From CAIKOD01 sp035505975 (lineage in GTDB: Archaea > Halobacteriota > Methanomicrobia > Methanomicrobiales > Methanospirillaceae), in contig DATJQJ010000002.1 of NCBI GenBank assembly GCA_035505975.1, forward strand, positions 1-34,134: a stretch of 34,134 nucleotides of DNA, written 5' to 3'. How positions within the stretch are numbered: the first letter of the stretch is position 1; every line of letters begins with the position of its first letter. The translations under genes were made by a program, and so were the position numbers. Shown piece by piece: positions 15,577-22,963 of the stretch. The notes under the pieces were generated by a model. That model ran no database searches and had not been told where the DNA came from. It worked only from the letters and a program-made list of their open reading frames with translations.

Positions 15577-15954
15577 ATGAGGTCAAAAAATGTTCTTTAT
15601 TTTACCCAGCGTGAAGAGGAATTTGCCAACCTTCTCATCAGGATCGGGGAGAAACGAAACGTCGCAAAGGTCCTTGTCTACCTGGCCCACACACCGGAAG
15701 CAACGTCCCGGGATATCGAGCGGGGCACCGACCTCAGGCAGCCTGAAGTAAGCATTGCTATGGCTGCAATGATGGAAAAAAAATGGGTCGAGAGCCGTGA
15801 GAGCAAAGCCGAAAACAAAGGCAGGCCCGTGAAAATTTATAAGTTGTCGGTGCCGGTCACCGAGATCATGGACACAATAGAGAAAGAAAAGCGTGCAGAG
15901 GCCAATAACCAGTTAAAAATGATCCAGAAACTCAGGGATTATATCACCGAATAA
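15577..15954 (+). CDS. Winged-helix transcriptional regulator
   Basis: 125 residues from the ATG at 15577 (a GTG three codons upstream is possible). The centre is a winged helix: NVAKVLVYLAHTPEATSRDIE (helices 1-2), LRQPEVSIAMAAMMEKKWVE (recognition helix), then the wing SRESKAENKGRPVKIYKLS. The last 40 residues are a charged helix (EIMDTIEKEKRAEANNQLKM) that probably makes a coiled-coil dimer. The layout resembles TrmB/MarR-like archaeal regulators without a ligand domain. Its target is unknown, and the nearest genes are TBP and tRNA-Lys. A T6 run directly after the stop is a likely terminator. Confidence 0.82.
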   Translation: MRSKNVLYFTQREEEFANLLIRIGEKRNVAKVLVYLAHTPEATSRDIERGTDLRQPEVSIAMAAMMEKKWVESRESKAENKGRPVKIYKLSVPVTEIMDTIEKEKRAEANNQLKMIQKLRDYITE

Positions 15955-15966
15955 AATTTTTTGGTA
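15955..15966 (+). terminator. T-rich terminator after the regulator gene
   Basis: The stop TAA is followed by AATTTTTTGG and further T-runs up to 15980, the usual archaeal termination signal. Confidence 0.4.
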
Positions 15967-16380
15967 TTTTGATATTGTTTTCCACCTCTTTTGTACAAGT
16001 TACCATTGAGAATCGGATAAAATTCCGATTCACTATCATTAAAAAAATGCGGGATCTGATTATCCTCTCGTGTTGCGATTGGCACCGCCGCCCCCGAAGG
16101 GCGCCCCGGCGGCGGCTCAACCCAATTGGCACGGACACGACCTGAGTATAGATTTGTCATTTTGATATGATCAAATCATGATGATTACCATGACATAAAA
16201 TGGGAATAGTATCACATCGACAGAGGGCTGTGGCTGAATCGCCAGTTTGCCAAAAATCACGAGAACTGAACCTCATAAGACGAAAAATACTTTGAATGAG
16301 AATGTTCTTAAGACAGAAAATAAAATGTAAACAGTATCCCAGGTACGTTCACCGTTTTTTTAAAAATGTCTGAAACAAAA
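15967..16380. other. Intergenic region before tRNA-Lys
   Basis: It holds hairpin copy 2 (16067-16120). The rest is AT-rich with no supported gene. The frame MRDLIILSCCDWHRRP through the hairpin (16048 on) is probably an accident of its GC-rich bases. Confidence 0.45.
16067..16120 (+). repeat. GC-rich hairpin element, copy 2
   Basis: 45 of 54 bases match copy 1. The 31-base stem region differs at only one position, a T/C change in the internal loop. It is embedded in AT-rich sequence. A preceding AAATGCGGG (from 16045) is shared with copy 1. Confidence 0.7.
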
Positions 16381-16454
16381 CGGGCCTGAAGGGATTTGAA
16401 CCCTTGACCTACGGATTAAGAGTCCGTCGCTCTTCCGAACTAAGCTACAAGCCC
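16381..16454 (-). tRNA. tRNA-Lys (anticodon CTT)
   Basis: 74 bases on the minus strand, 5' GGGCTTG to discriminator G. The acceptor stem GGGCTTG pairs with CAGGCCC (one G-T). The D arm is GCTTAGTTCGGAAGAGC. The anticodon stem-loop is CGGA-CTCTTAA-TCCG, giving anticodon CTT. The T arm is AAGGG-TTCAAAT-CCCTT. CCA is not encoded and there is no intron. AGTTTTATG at about 16490-16498 may be its promoter. Confidence 0.95.
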
Positions 16455-16573
16455 CGGAGTGACTCAATAATGTGGTATACGTACGGTCATAAAACTTTCG
16501 GATTTCTGCTTTTTTTATCGGGAAATCCCGGATGGCCGGAAATTTCACGGATCTTCCGGGATTCGTGTATGAA

Positions 16574-16583
16574 AGTTAATATC
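16574..16583 (+). promoter_or_regulatory. TATA-like box of the RCK-DHH operon
   Basis: GTTAATATCC is centred about 29 bases before the ATG at 16608. It favours 16608 over 16569 as the start. Confidence 0.4.
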
Positions 16584-16607
16584 CTCCCCGGTAGCATTGT
16601 TTTGTAC

Positions 16608-18071
16608 ATGGCGGATGTCTCGCAGCAGCCTGTTGAAAGGGTAAAATATGCAGTTTTCGGGGCGGGAATTACCGGTTATAATATCATCCAGGAATTATTG
16701 AAAGAAACCACCCGAATCATCGTTGCAGACCATGACGAGACCCGGGTCAGGGAACTCCGGGACCAGCATATTGAGGCTTTCAAACGGGAACTCCGGGACC
16801 CGGCACTGCTCCAGGGACTGCCCGAATTCGAGATTGCCTTCATCCTTACCGGAGATCATGAGATCAACCTTTCTGCGGTGCGTCTGATCCATGCACGGTA
16901 TCCCGGGACCCATATCGTAGCCCGCGCAATCGATCCGATAGGAATGAAGGTCCTTTCCGATGCAGGCGCTGAATTTGTCCTGTACCCTCCCCAGGTGATC
17001 GCACGGAATGCCCTGTTTCAGGTCAACAAGCTCCATGCCAATAAAATTTCCCGGAGATTGTCGGCGATGCTTGCCGGCTGGGACGGGACCCTCGGCATCA
17101 TTACCCATAAGAACCCCGACCCGGATGCCATCGCAAGTGCCATGGCCCTCGCAGCGATCGCCCGGAGTGCCAACCCGTTGAAACTGAAAACCCGGATCTT
17201 TTATGAAGGCGTCATCGGTCACCAGGAGAACAGGACCATGGTGAACCTCCTCGAGATCAAGATGGAGCATATGACCGCTGGAGAAGTCCAGGAGTGTAAT
17301 TATCTCGCGCTGGTGGACAGCCCCGGTCCGGGGGTCAACAACTCCCTTTCCCCAAGGACTCACATCGACATTATTATCGACCATCATAAAGACGGTCTTC
17401 ATAATGATGCCAACGCAGGGTTTGTCGATATAAGGCCCGGCCTCGGGGCCACGGCAAGCATTCTTACCCAGTACCTCCAGGAACTTGACATCCCGGTCGA
17501 TAAACCGGTCGCCACCGGCCTCCTGTATGGGATCAGGTCAGATACGAAAGACTTCAAGAGGAGCGTCACGCCCCAGGATCTCAGCTACGCAGCATTCCTC
17601 CTCCCCCTTACCGACAGCGACCTCCTCGACAAGATCATGTCGCCTTCGCTTTCCCAGGAGACCCTTGATGTGCTTGGAACGGCAATCAGGAACCGTAAAA
17701 TTACGAGCGGGTACCTGTTCTCGAATGTCGGATATGTAAGGAACCGCGATACCCTCCCCCAGGCGGCTGACCTCCTCATCAATCTTGAAGGGGTCAATAC
17801 CGCCCTCGTGTACGGCATCACCGACGAGGCGATCATCATGTCTGTCCGGAACCGGGATATCAGGCTTCATATCGGTAACGTGCTGGCCGAGGCATTCGGC
17901 GACATCGGCGACGCAGGAGGACACCCGAACATGGCCGCGGCGACCATCCCGTTATCCTATTTTTCACGGGTCGCTGAGAAAGATGACCTCCTTTCCCTCA
18001 TCATCGACCCGATCCTCAAAAAGTTTACCGACATCGTCGGGCTCGAGAACGAGGTGAAGGATGAAATTTGA
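16608..18071 (+). CDS. RCK_N-DHH-DHHA1 phosphoesterase
   Basis: 487 residues, cytosolic. Residues about 11-130 are a Rossmann RCK_N (TrkA_N) domain: VKYAVFGAGITGYNIIQ (nucleotide-binding loop) and IIVADHDETRVREL. Residues about 160-330 are a DHH domain with all metal-ligand motifs: THKNPDPDAIAS (169-177), LVDSPG, IIIDHHKDG (DHH 258-260). A DHHA1 domain ends with GGHPNMAA (437-444). DHH enzymes cleave linear nucleotides, pAp or cyclic dinucleotides. The RCK domain suggests control by a nucleotide. The start is ATG 16608, because the longer frame to 16404 runs through the tRNA gene. It overlaps mptE by 11 bases, so the first gene of a three-gene operon. Confidence 0.88.
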   Translation: MADVSQQPVERVKYAVFGAGITGYNIIQELLKETTRIIVADHDETRVRELRDQHIEAFKRELRDPALLQGLPEFEIAFILTGDHEINLSAVRLIHARYPGTHIVARAIDPIGMKVLSDAGAEFVLYPPQVIARNALFQVNKLHANKISRRLSAMLAGWDGTLGIITHKNPDPDAIASAMALAAIARSANPLKLKTRIFYEGVIGHQENRTMVNLLEIKMEHMTAGEVQECNYLALVDSPGPGVNNSLSPRTHIDIIIDHHKDGLHNDANAGFVDIRPGLGATASILTQYLQELDIPVDKPVATGLLYGIRSDTKDFKRSVTPQDLSYAAFLLPLTDSDLLDKIMSPSLSQETLDVLGTAIRNRKITSGYLFSNVGYVRNRDTLPQAADLLINLEGVNTALVYGITDEAIIMSVRNRDIRLHIGNVLAEAFGDIGDAGGHPNMAAATIPLSYFSRVAEKDDLLSLIIDPILKKFTDIVGLENEVKDEI

Positions 18072-18681
18072 AGAATGGGAACCCTATTATGAGCAAATTC
18101 TCGCTTATTTCCACTTCGACCGTAAAAAGGACGAGGAAGCAGCGGAATTCCTCGATCATCTCATGATCAGGGACGACCTCCCGGTGCTCCGTGAACTGAC
18201 CGAAGGGAACCACGTGACGGTCTGTGGGAATGCTCCGGGCCTCCCGGGGGATATCGACCAGATAAAAGGGACCGTCTTCGCCGCGGACGCCGCAGCCTCA
18301 GTCCTCTTCGCGCACGGCATCAGACCCGATGCTATTTTTTCCGACCTCGACGGGGCCGACGAAACCTTCCAGGATATGAACTGGCAGGGAACGGTCATCG
18401 TCATCCATGCCCACGGAGACAATATCCACCTGCTCCGCTACTGGGTGCCACGCCTGATCGGCCCGGTGATCGGGACAACACAGAGCAGGCCCTTGCCGCG
18501 TATTTATAATTTTGGAGGCTTTTCCGATGGGGATCGTGCCGTGTTTGCCGCACACGAGCTCGGGGCGTCGTCGGTCTCGCTGGTGGGGTTCGACTGCGAC
18601 GATACCTCGGTCGATCCGGTCAAGCGCGGAAAGCTGATCTGGGCAAGGAAACTGCTCGCCCTTCTTGGTCATGTCTGCTAA
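18061..18681 (+). CDS. mptE: 6-hydroxymethyl-7,8-dihydropterin pyrophosphokinase, archaeal type
   Basis: 206 residues of the MptE/DUF115 type, unrelated to bacterial FolK. It activates hydroxymethyl-dihydropterin with ATP on the route to tetrahydromethanopterin. Motifs in order: VTVCGNAPGLPGDID (about 52-66), PDAIFSDLDGADE (about 95-107), VIHAHGDNIHLL (about 117-128), then YNFGGFSDGDRAVFAAHELGA and SLVGFDCDD. It overlaps the phosphoesterase upstream by 11 bases and the radical SAM gene downstream by 11 bases. The coupling suggests that the neighbours also serve pterin or nucleotide metabolism, but that is only context. Confidence 0.9.
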   Translation: MKFEEWEPYYEQILAYFHFDRKKDEEAAEFLDHLMIRDDLPVLRELTEGNHVTVCGNAPGLPGDIDQIKGTVFAADAAASVLFAHGIRPDAIFSDLDGADETFQDMNWQGTVIVIHAHGDNIHLLRYWVPRLIGPVIGTTQSRPLPRIYNFGGFSDGDRAVFAAHELGASSVSLVGFDCDDTSVDPVKRGKLIWARKLLALLGHVC

Positions 18682-20329
18682 CGCGTGGATCATCGACGGG
18701 TACGTCGACGAACCGGCCTGCCTCGGTGTGCCACCCTATATTTCACCATACATAAGGACGGTGGCCGGGGTTCTTGCGGAGCGAAAGTACCGGACCCGGT
18801 ACTGCACGATCGACCAGGTGCGGTCAGACCCCGTATTTTTTTCCCGGTTTTCGAAATCCGCCTTAGTGGTCATGATCGCAGGGGTCACGGTTCCGGGAAA
18901 ATACATCGGAGGGACACCGGCCACGCTCACGGAAATCCAGCAGATCGGTCTTTCGGTGAGAGGTCCGGAAAAATTCATCGGCGGGCCGATCGGGTTTGGC
19001 TATTCGCCGGGCGGCGGAGAAAAAGCAGTCCTCCAGGCTATCGCAGGGTTTGACCATCTCCTCAAGGGATCGCCCGCCGAGGCCCTCGACTCCTGGTTTG
19101 GGAGCGGTGCAGCAGAAGGCAGAACCGATTACCCGATGTCAGATGTCTGGAGCGTGGCGGGCAGTCCCATCATCCGCGAGCACCCCTCGTTTCCCTTCCT
19201 TATGTGTGAAATTGAGACTGCAAGGGGGTGTGCACGGGTGGAAACAGGGGGCTGTTCATTCTGCACAGAGCCGCTGTACGGCCCGCCGGTATACCGTTCA
19301 CCCGGGGGCATCGTGCGCGAAGTCGAAGCGCTTTATTCGGCCGGAGCACGTCATTTCAGGATTGGAAGGCAGCCCGATCTCCTCTCGTACATGACCCGTG
19401 GGGGCGAATTCCCGGTCCCGGAGGCAACAATTCTCGAGGACCTCTTTTCGGGGATAAAGAATGCAGCCCCTGGCCTTGAAACGCTCCATATCGATAACGT
19501 CAACCCCGGGACGATTGCACGGCACCCGGATGAGAGCCGCGAGGCCCTCGAAGTCATCGTGAAGTATCATACGCCGGGCGATGTGGCTGCCTTCGGTATG
19601 GAAACAGCGGATCCCGTCGTTGTCAGGGAAAATAACCTGAAAGCTGGACCTGAAGAGGTGATGGCAGCGATCAGGATCGTCAACGATGTCGGGGCCCGAC
19701 GGAACCAGGGGATCCCCGAACTCCTGCCCGGGCTGAACTTCGTCACCGGCCTTAAGGGCGAGACTGTCGAAACATATGAACTCAATGAATCGTTCCTTAT
19801 GGAACTGCTCGGAGAGGACCTGCTTGTCAGGCGGGTGAACCTGCGTCAGCTCATGGCATTCCCGGGAACAAGGGCATTCATCGACAATACTCTCGGAATA
19901 TACGATTCACGATTCCGGAAATTTAAGGAATTCGTCAGGAATAATTTTGACCGGCCGATGATCCGGAGGGTATTCCCTATCGGGACCGTATTCCGGCATA
20001 TTATCATCGAAATTTCAGGAAGTATATCGTTTGGCAGGCAGATGGGTACGTATCCGGTCCTGGTCGGGATACCGCTCGTAATCCCCTGCAGGACGGTCAT
20101 CGATGCTGCGGTGGTCGACTATGGCAGCAGATCTCTCACGGCCCTCCCCGTACCTCTCGATATCAACCACCTCCCTCATTCTGCCCTGAAATGGCTCCCG
20201 GGGGTTGGGAAAGGCAAGGCAGGCGCTATCGCAGCAGGAAGGCCCTACCGGTCGCTCGAAGAGTTCAGGAAGGTTGCCGGAACAGGCCCACTCGATAATC
20301 ACATGATTTTTCTTTGCGATCGATCCTGA
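18671..20329 (+). CDS. Radical SAM protein with C-terminal helix-hairpin-helix
   Basis: 552 residues. An N-terminal domain of about 170 residues (AGVTVPGKYIGGTPATLTEI, FIGGPIGFGYSPGGG) precedes the radical SAM core. The iron-sulfur cysteines are Cys187, Cys195 and Cys198 (GCARVETGGCSFCTEP), spaced C-x7-C-x2-C instead of the usual C-x3-C-x2-C. The C-terminus carries a helix-hairpin-helix (LPGVGKGKAGAIAAGRPYRSLEEF, about 507-530), often nucleic-acid binding. The reaction is unknown. The start ATG 18671 lies inside mptE, whose stop is at 18679-18681. Role could be RNA or cofactor modification, and context points equally to pterin synthesis. Confidence 0.87.
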   Translation: MSANAWIIDGYVDEPACLGVPPYISPYIRTVAGVLAERKYRTRYCTIDQVRSDPVFFSRFSKSALVVMIAGVTVPGKYIGGTPATLTEIQQIGLSVRGPEKFIGGPIGFGYSPGGGEKAVLQAIAGFDHLLKGSPAEALDSWFGSGAAEGRTDYPMSDVWSVAGSPIIREHPSFPFLMCEIETARGCARVETGGCSFCTEPLYGPPVYRSPGGIVREVEALYSAGARHFRIGRQPDLLSYMTRGGEFPVPEATILEDLFSGIKNAAPGLETLHIDNVNPGTIARHPDESREALEVIVKYHTPGDVAAFGMETADPVVVRENNLKAGPEEVMAAIRIVNDVGARRNQGIPELLPGLNFVTGLKGETVETYELNESFLMELLGEDLLVRRVNLRQLMAFPGTRAFIDNTLGIYDSRFRKFKEFVRNNFDRPMIRRVFPIGTVFRHIIIEISGSISFGRQMGTYPVLVGIPLVIPCRTVIDAAVVDYGSRSLTALPVPLDINHLPHSALKWLPGVGKGKAGAIAAGRPYRSLEEFRKVAGTGPLDNHMIFLCDRS

Positions 20330-20709
20330 TATGAGGTCCCGGGACAAAGAAGGTGTTTCACTGACAGGATTGAGATTTCCAACAACTGCTTAATAAAATT
20401 TCATCTATCCGATTAATTATTTGCAGAAGCTCTTTGGCCATTTATCCGATAACAAGAATTCAAATTTTCTTTCCTGATAATTTTCCGACGCTCCCGGGGC
20501 TCTGCACTGATACCGTGGCGACCCCGGTTTCGTTAGGGACTCCTCCGGGAGACAGTTTACTTTTCCTTCTAATTGCCCGATCGACCCTGTCCACTGGCTA
20601 TCCTGATGGGGGTGGGGCAGGGAGGGGTGAAACCCCCTCCTGTCAACGTGACTACGTAAAAATGATCGGGGAATTCAACAAGAGGTTATCCGGATACGGG
20701 CGCTCTTAT
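20330..20709. other. Convergent intergenic region with a GC hairpin
   Basis: It separates the ends of the radical SAM operon (+) and the site-2 protease gene (-). The only clear structure is a stem-loop at 20621-20640 (GGAGGGG with CCCCTCC, six-base loop). It has no T-run on either side. The open frame across this region shows no family pattern. Confidence 0.45.
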
Positions 20710-21867
20710 TCACATCTCCTTCAACTCGATCACTTTCAGGATATCGGTCCTCGTCACGATTCCGACCAGTTCGTTATTATCGATCACCGGGACTCTTCCG
20801 ATATTCTGGACGGTCATCACCCTCAGGGCATCGATGACGGGTGCTCCGGGGGGTAGGGTGATGACCTCCCGCGTCATAACGTCCCTGACCTGCATGGCAT
20901 CGCGGTCGATCGGGGACATCTTCTGGACATCGGCCACGGTGATCATACCGATGAGGACGCCCCGGTCGACAACAGGGAAACCAAGGTGTTTGCTGCTGTA
21001 CATCTGGTTGATCACTTCGTGGACAGGCATGTTCGGTGGAAGCGCCACAACCGGCCCGGACATGATGTCTCCCACCGTCACATCCTTTAGGAGGAAATTA
21101 TAACGAAGTGCGCTGGCCTCCTGCCCTGCACCGATATAGATGAAGAATGCGATGATGACGAGGATCGGGCTTAACGAAACAATCCCGACGATCCCGAATA
21201 CGACCGCGAATACCTTACCGATATTTGCCGCGATGCGGGTGGCATCGGGAAGAGGTCGTGAGCGTGCAAGCCATGCCCTTAGTACCCTCCCTCCATCCAT
21301 CGGGAATGCAGGCAGAAGATTGAACACGAACAGGATGAAATTGAGCAGCCCCAGGTAACCGAAAAAAAATATGAGCGTTCCGGCTACCGCCCTGTTAGCG
21401 ATGAAAATATCTGATGCATAGGCAATTCCCGTACAAATAATCGCCACGACACAGCTCATCAGGGGGCCCACGAGGGCCATGGGGAGCTCCTTCACCGGGT
21501 CGGGAGTCCCCTCTTCGATCGAGGAGATCCCTCCGAAAATCAGGAGGGTGATATTATTGATTTTCAGTCCGTACCGGCGGGCGACCACCGAGTGAGCTAT
21601 TTCGTGGATAAGGACACCCCCGAACAGACCGAGCGCTATCAGGGCACCGAGTATATACGAGTAAATGCCGATGGCGAACGCCGAGCTGTCTATCTCGAAA
21701 GGGTGGAGCCACCCGAAGACAAAGTTATAGCTCCCGGTAATCAGCCCCACGGTGAATGCGATCTGAGTCCCTATAATCCACGCGAAGAGGGGGATGACGA
21801 CCAGGAATGTCCAGTGGATATAGATGGGAATGCCGAATAGCGAGCCAATCCTGAATGAACCGTTCAT
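20710..21867 (-). CDS. Site-2 protease (M50) with two CBS domains
   Basis: 385 residues. Membrane metalloprotease with about six helices in residues 1-245. The zinc site is HEIAH at 88-92 and the third ligand lies in NLLPAFPMDGGRVLRA (Asp191). The C-terminal 135 residues are a pair of CBS motifs (VGDIMSGPVVALPPNMPVHE and VRDVMTREVITLPPGAPVID), which bind adenosine nucleotides and may gate proteolysis by energy state. Members cut transmembrane regulators or signal peptides within the membrane. The substrate is unknown. It is divergent from the PRC-barrel gene, with the two starts about 50 bases apart. Confidence 0.93.
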   Translation of the reverse strand: MNGSFRIGSLFGIPIYIHWTFLVVIPLFAWIIGTQIAFTVGLITGSYNFVFGWLHPFEIDSSAFAIGIYSYILGALIALGLFGGVLIHEIAHSVVARRYGLKINNITLLIFGGISSIEEGTPDPVKELPMALVGPLMSCVVAIICTGIAYASDIFIANRAVAGTLIFFFGYLGLLNFILFVFNLLPAFPMDGGRVLRAWLARSRPLPDATRIAANIGKVFAVVFGIVGIVSLSPILVIIAFFIYIGAGQEASALRYNFLLKDVTVGDIMSGPVVALPPNMPVHEVINQMYSSKHLGFPVVDRGVLIGMITVADVQKMSPIDRDAMQVRDVMTREVITLPPGAPVIDALRVMTVQNIGRVPVIDNNELVGIVTRTDILKVIELKEM

Positions 21868-21917
21868 TGAAAGGTATCTTTTTAACTGTTCTAGTATATA
21901 TTCTTGAATTGATCAGG

Positions 21918-22184
21918 ATGAGAAAACAGATTACTGAATTATTCGGGCTTAACGTGTACACGGAAAAAAGCATCTTCGTCGGTGAAGTCGAAGATGTGCT
22001 CATCGATGTCGACGGGAAAAAAATGGAGGCGATCGTCGTGGGTAAGTTAAATCCCGAACTTGTCGATATAAAAAATTATAAGGGTCTGAAGATCCCATTC
22101 CGGATCATCGGAAGTATCGGAGATATTATCCTGATCCGGCACCTGCCAGGAGCCTTTAAAGGCGGATTCGAAGAAACCGAATAA
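21918..22184 (+). CDS. PRC-barrel domain protein
   Basis: 88 residues from the ATG at 21918 (MRKQITELFGLNVYTEKSIFVGEVEDVLID). One PRC-barrel covers residues about 5-75, with the typical VGEVEDVLIDVDGKKMEAIVVGK and GLKIPFRIIGSIGDIILI. The upstream in-frame codons back to 21855 include a TATA-like GTATATAT (21894-21901) and overlap the start of the protease gene, so they are probably untranslated. PRC-barrels occur in RimM and photosynthetic H subunits. Small archaeal versions have been tied to cell division proteins (CdpB), a possibility here given ftsZ at the end of the window. Confidence 0.82.
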   Translation: MRKQITELFGLNVYTEKSIFVGEVEDVLIDVDGKKMEAIVVGKLNPELVDIKNYKGLKIPFRIIGSIGDIILIRHLPGAFKGGFEETE

Positions 22185-22231
22185 AGAATACCATTTTTAC
22201 AGGTATTGTACGCCTGGATCAGCAGCAACCC

Positions 22232-22963
22232 ATGAAAAGCCGTGAAGTATTTACCAATCTCATTACGGTCCCACCTGTTTTCGTACGTCTCGATGGAAGA
22301 GGGTTCCACCGTCTCGCAGACCGTCTGGCCCTTGCAAGGCCGTTCGATGAGCGGTTTCATGAATCGATGATCTCCGTCCTCAAGTCGCTCGTTTCCGTCT
22401 CCGGCTTGAACCCCGACTTCGGGTACACGTTTTCAGATGAGATCAGCCTCTATTTCTCAGGACTTCCCTTTGGCGGAAGGGTCGAAAAAATTGATTCGGT
22501 CACTGCATCGTATACGGCAAGTGCATTCTCTCTTATTATCGACCCGAAAAGCCCTGTCTCGTTCGATGCACGGATCATCCAGGTGACCCCGGAACTGGCA
22601 ATACAGTACCTCATCAACCGTCAGCACGAGGCCTGGAGGAACCATATGAATGCGTACTGCCAGAGTGCCCTGATCGATGAAGGAATATCTGCCTACGACG
22701 CCCAGAAAGCCCTCCAGGGGCTTCCTTCGAAGGCGCTTCACGAGATGATGTTCAAGCGCGGCGTCAACCTCGCAGAGACGCCATCATGGCAGCGACGCGG
22801 GACTCTCGTTTATAAAAAATTGAGACATATCCAGGGCTTCAACCCGGTGGAACACCAGTTTGTCGACACATTACGGAGTGCCGTGGCCACCGAAAGAGAC
22901 CTTCCCCTCTTCAATTCACCAGAAGGCTTGGAATTTCTTAAATCAGTGATCGGAAGCCCGTGA
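22232..22963 (+). CDS. thg1: tRNA(His) guanylyltransferase family protein (Thg1-like)
   Basis: 243 residues, cytosolic. The palm domain carries the metal-binding motifs: VRLDGRGFHRL (first carboxylate, Asp21) and GYTFSDEISLYF (Asp69, Glu70), plus the Thg1-specific INRQHEAWRNHMNAYCQ and YDAQKALQGLPSKALHEMMF. The family adds nucleotides 3' to 5', to tRNA(His) or to repair 5'-truncated tRNAs. Archaeal forms can be templated (TLP-like), and which applies cannot be told. The last 21 bases overlap the end of the convergent ileS gene. Confidence 0.92.
   Translation: MKSREVFTNLITVPPVFVRLDGRGFHRLADRLALARPFDERFHESMISVLKSLVSVSGLNPDFGYTFSDEISLYFSGLPFGGRVEKIDSVTASYTASAFSLIIDPKSPVSFDARIIQVTPELAIQYLINRQHEAWRNHMNAYCQSALIDEGISAYDAQKALQGLPSKALHEMMFKRGVNLAETPSWQRRGTLVYKKLRHIQGFNPVEHQFVDTLRSAVATERDLPLFNSPEGLEFLKSVIGSP

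Noticed and set aside
16404..16607. N-terminal extension of the RCK-DHH frame
   Set aside because: It runs through the tRNA-Lys gene and the region upstream of it, and the Rossmann fold starts only after 16608.
20434..20856. 140-codon plus-strand frame
   Set aside because: It crosses an intergenic hairpin and the end of the protease gene, with no recognisable protein features.
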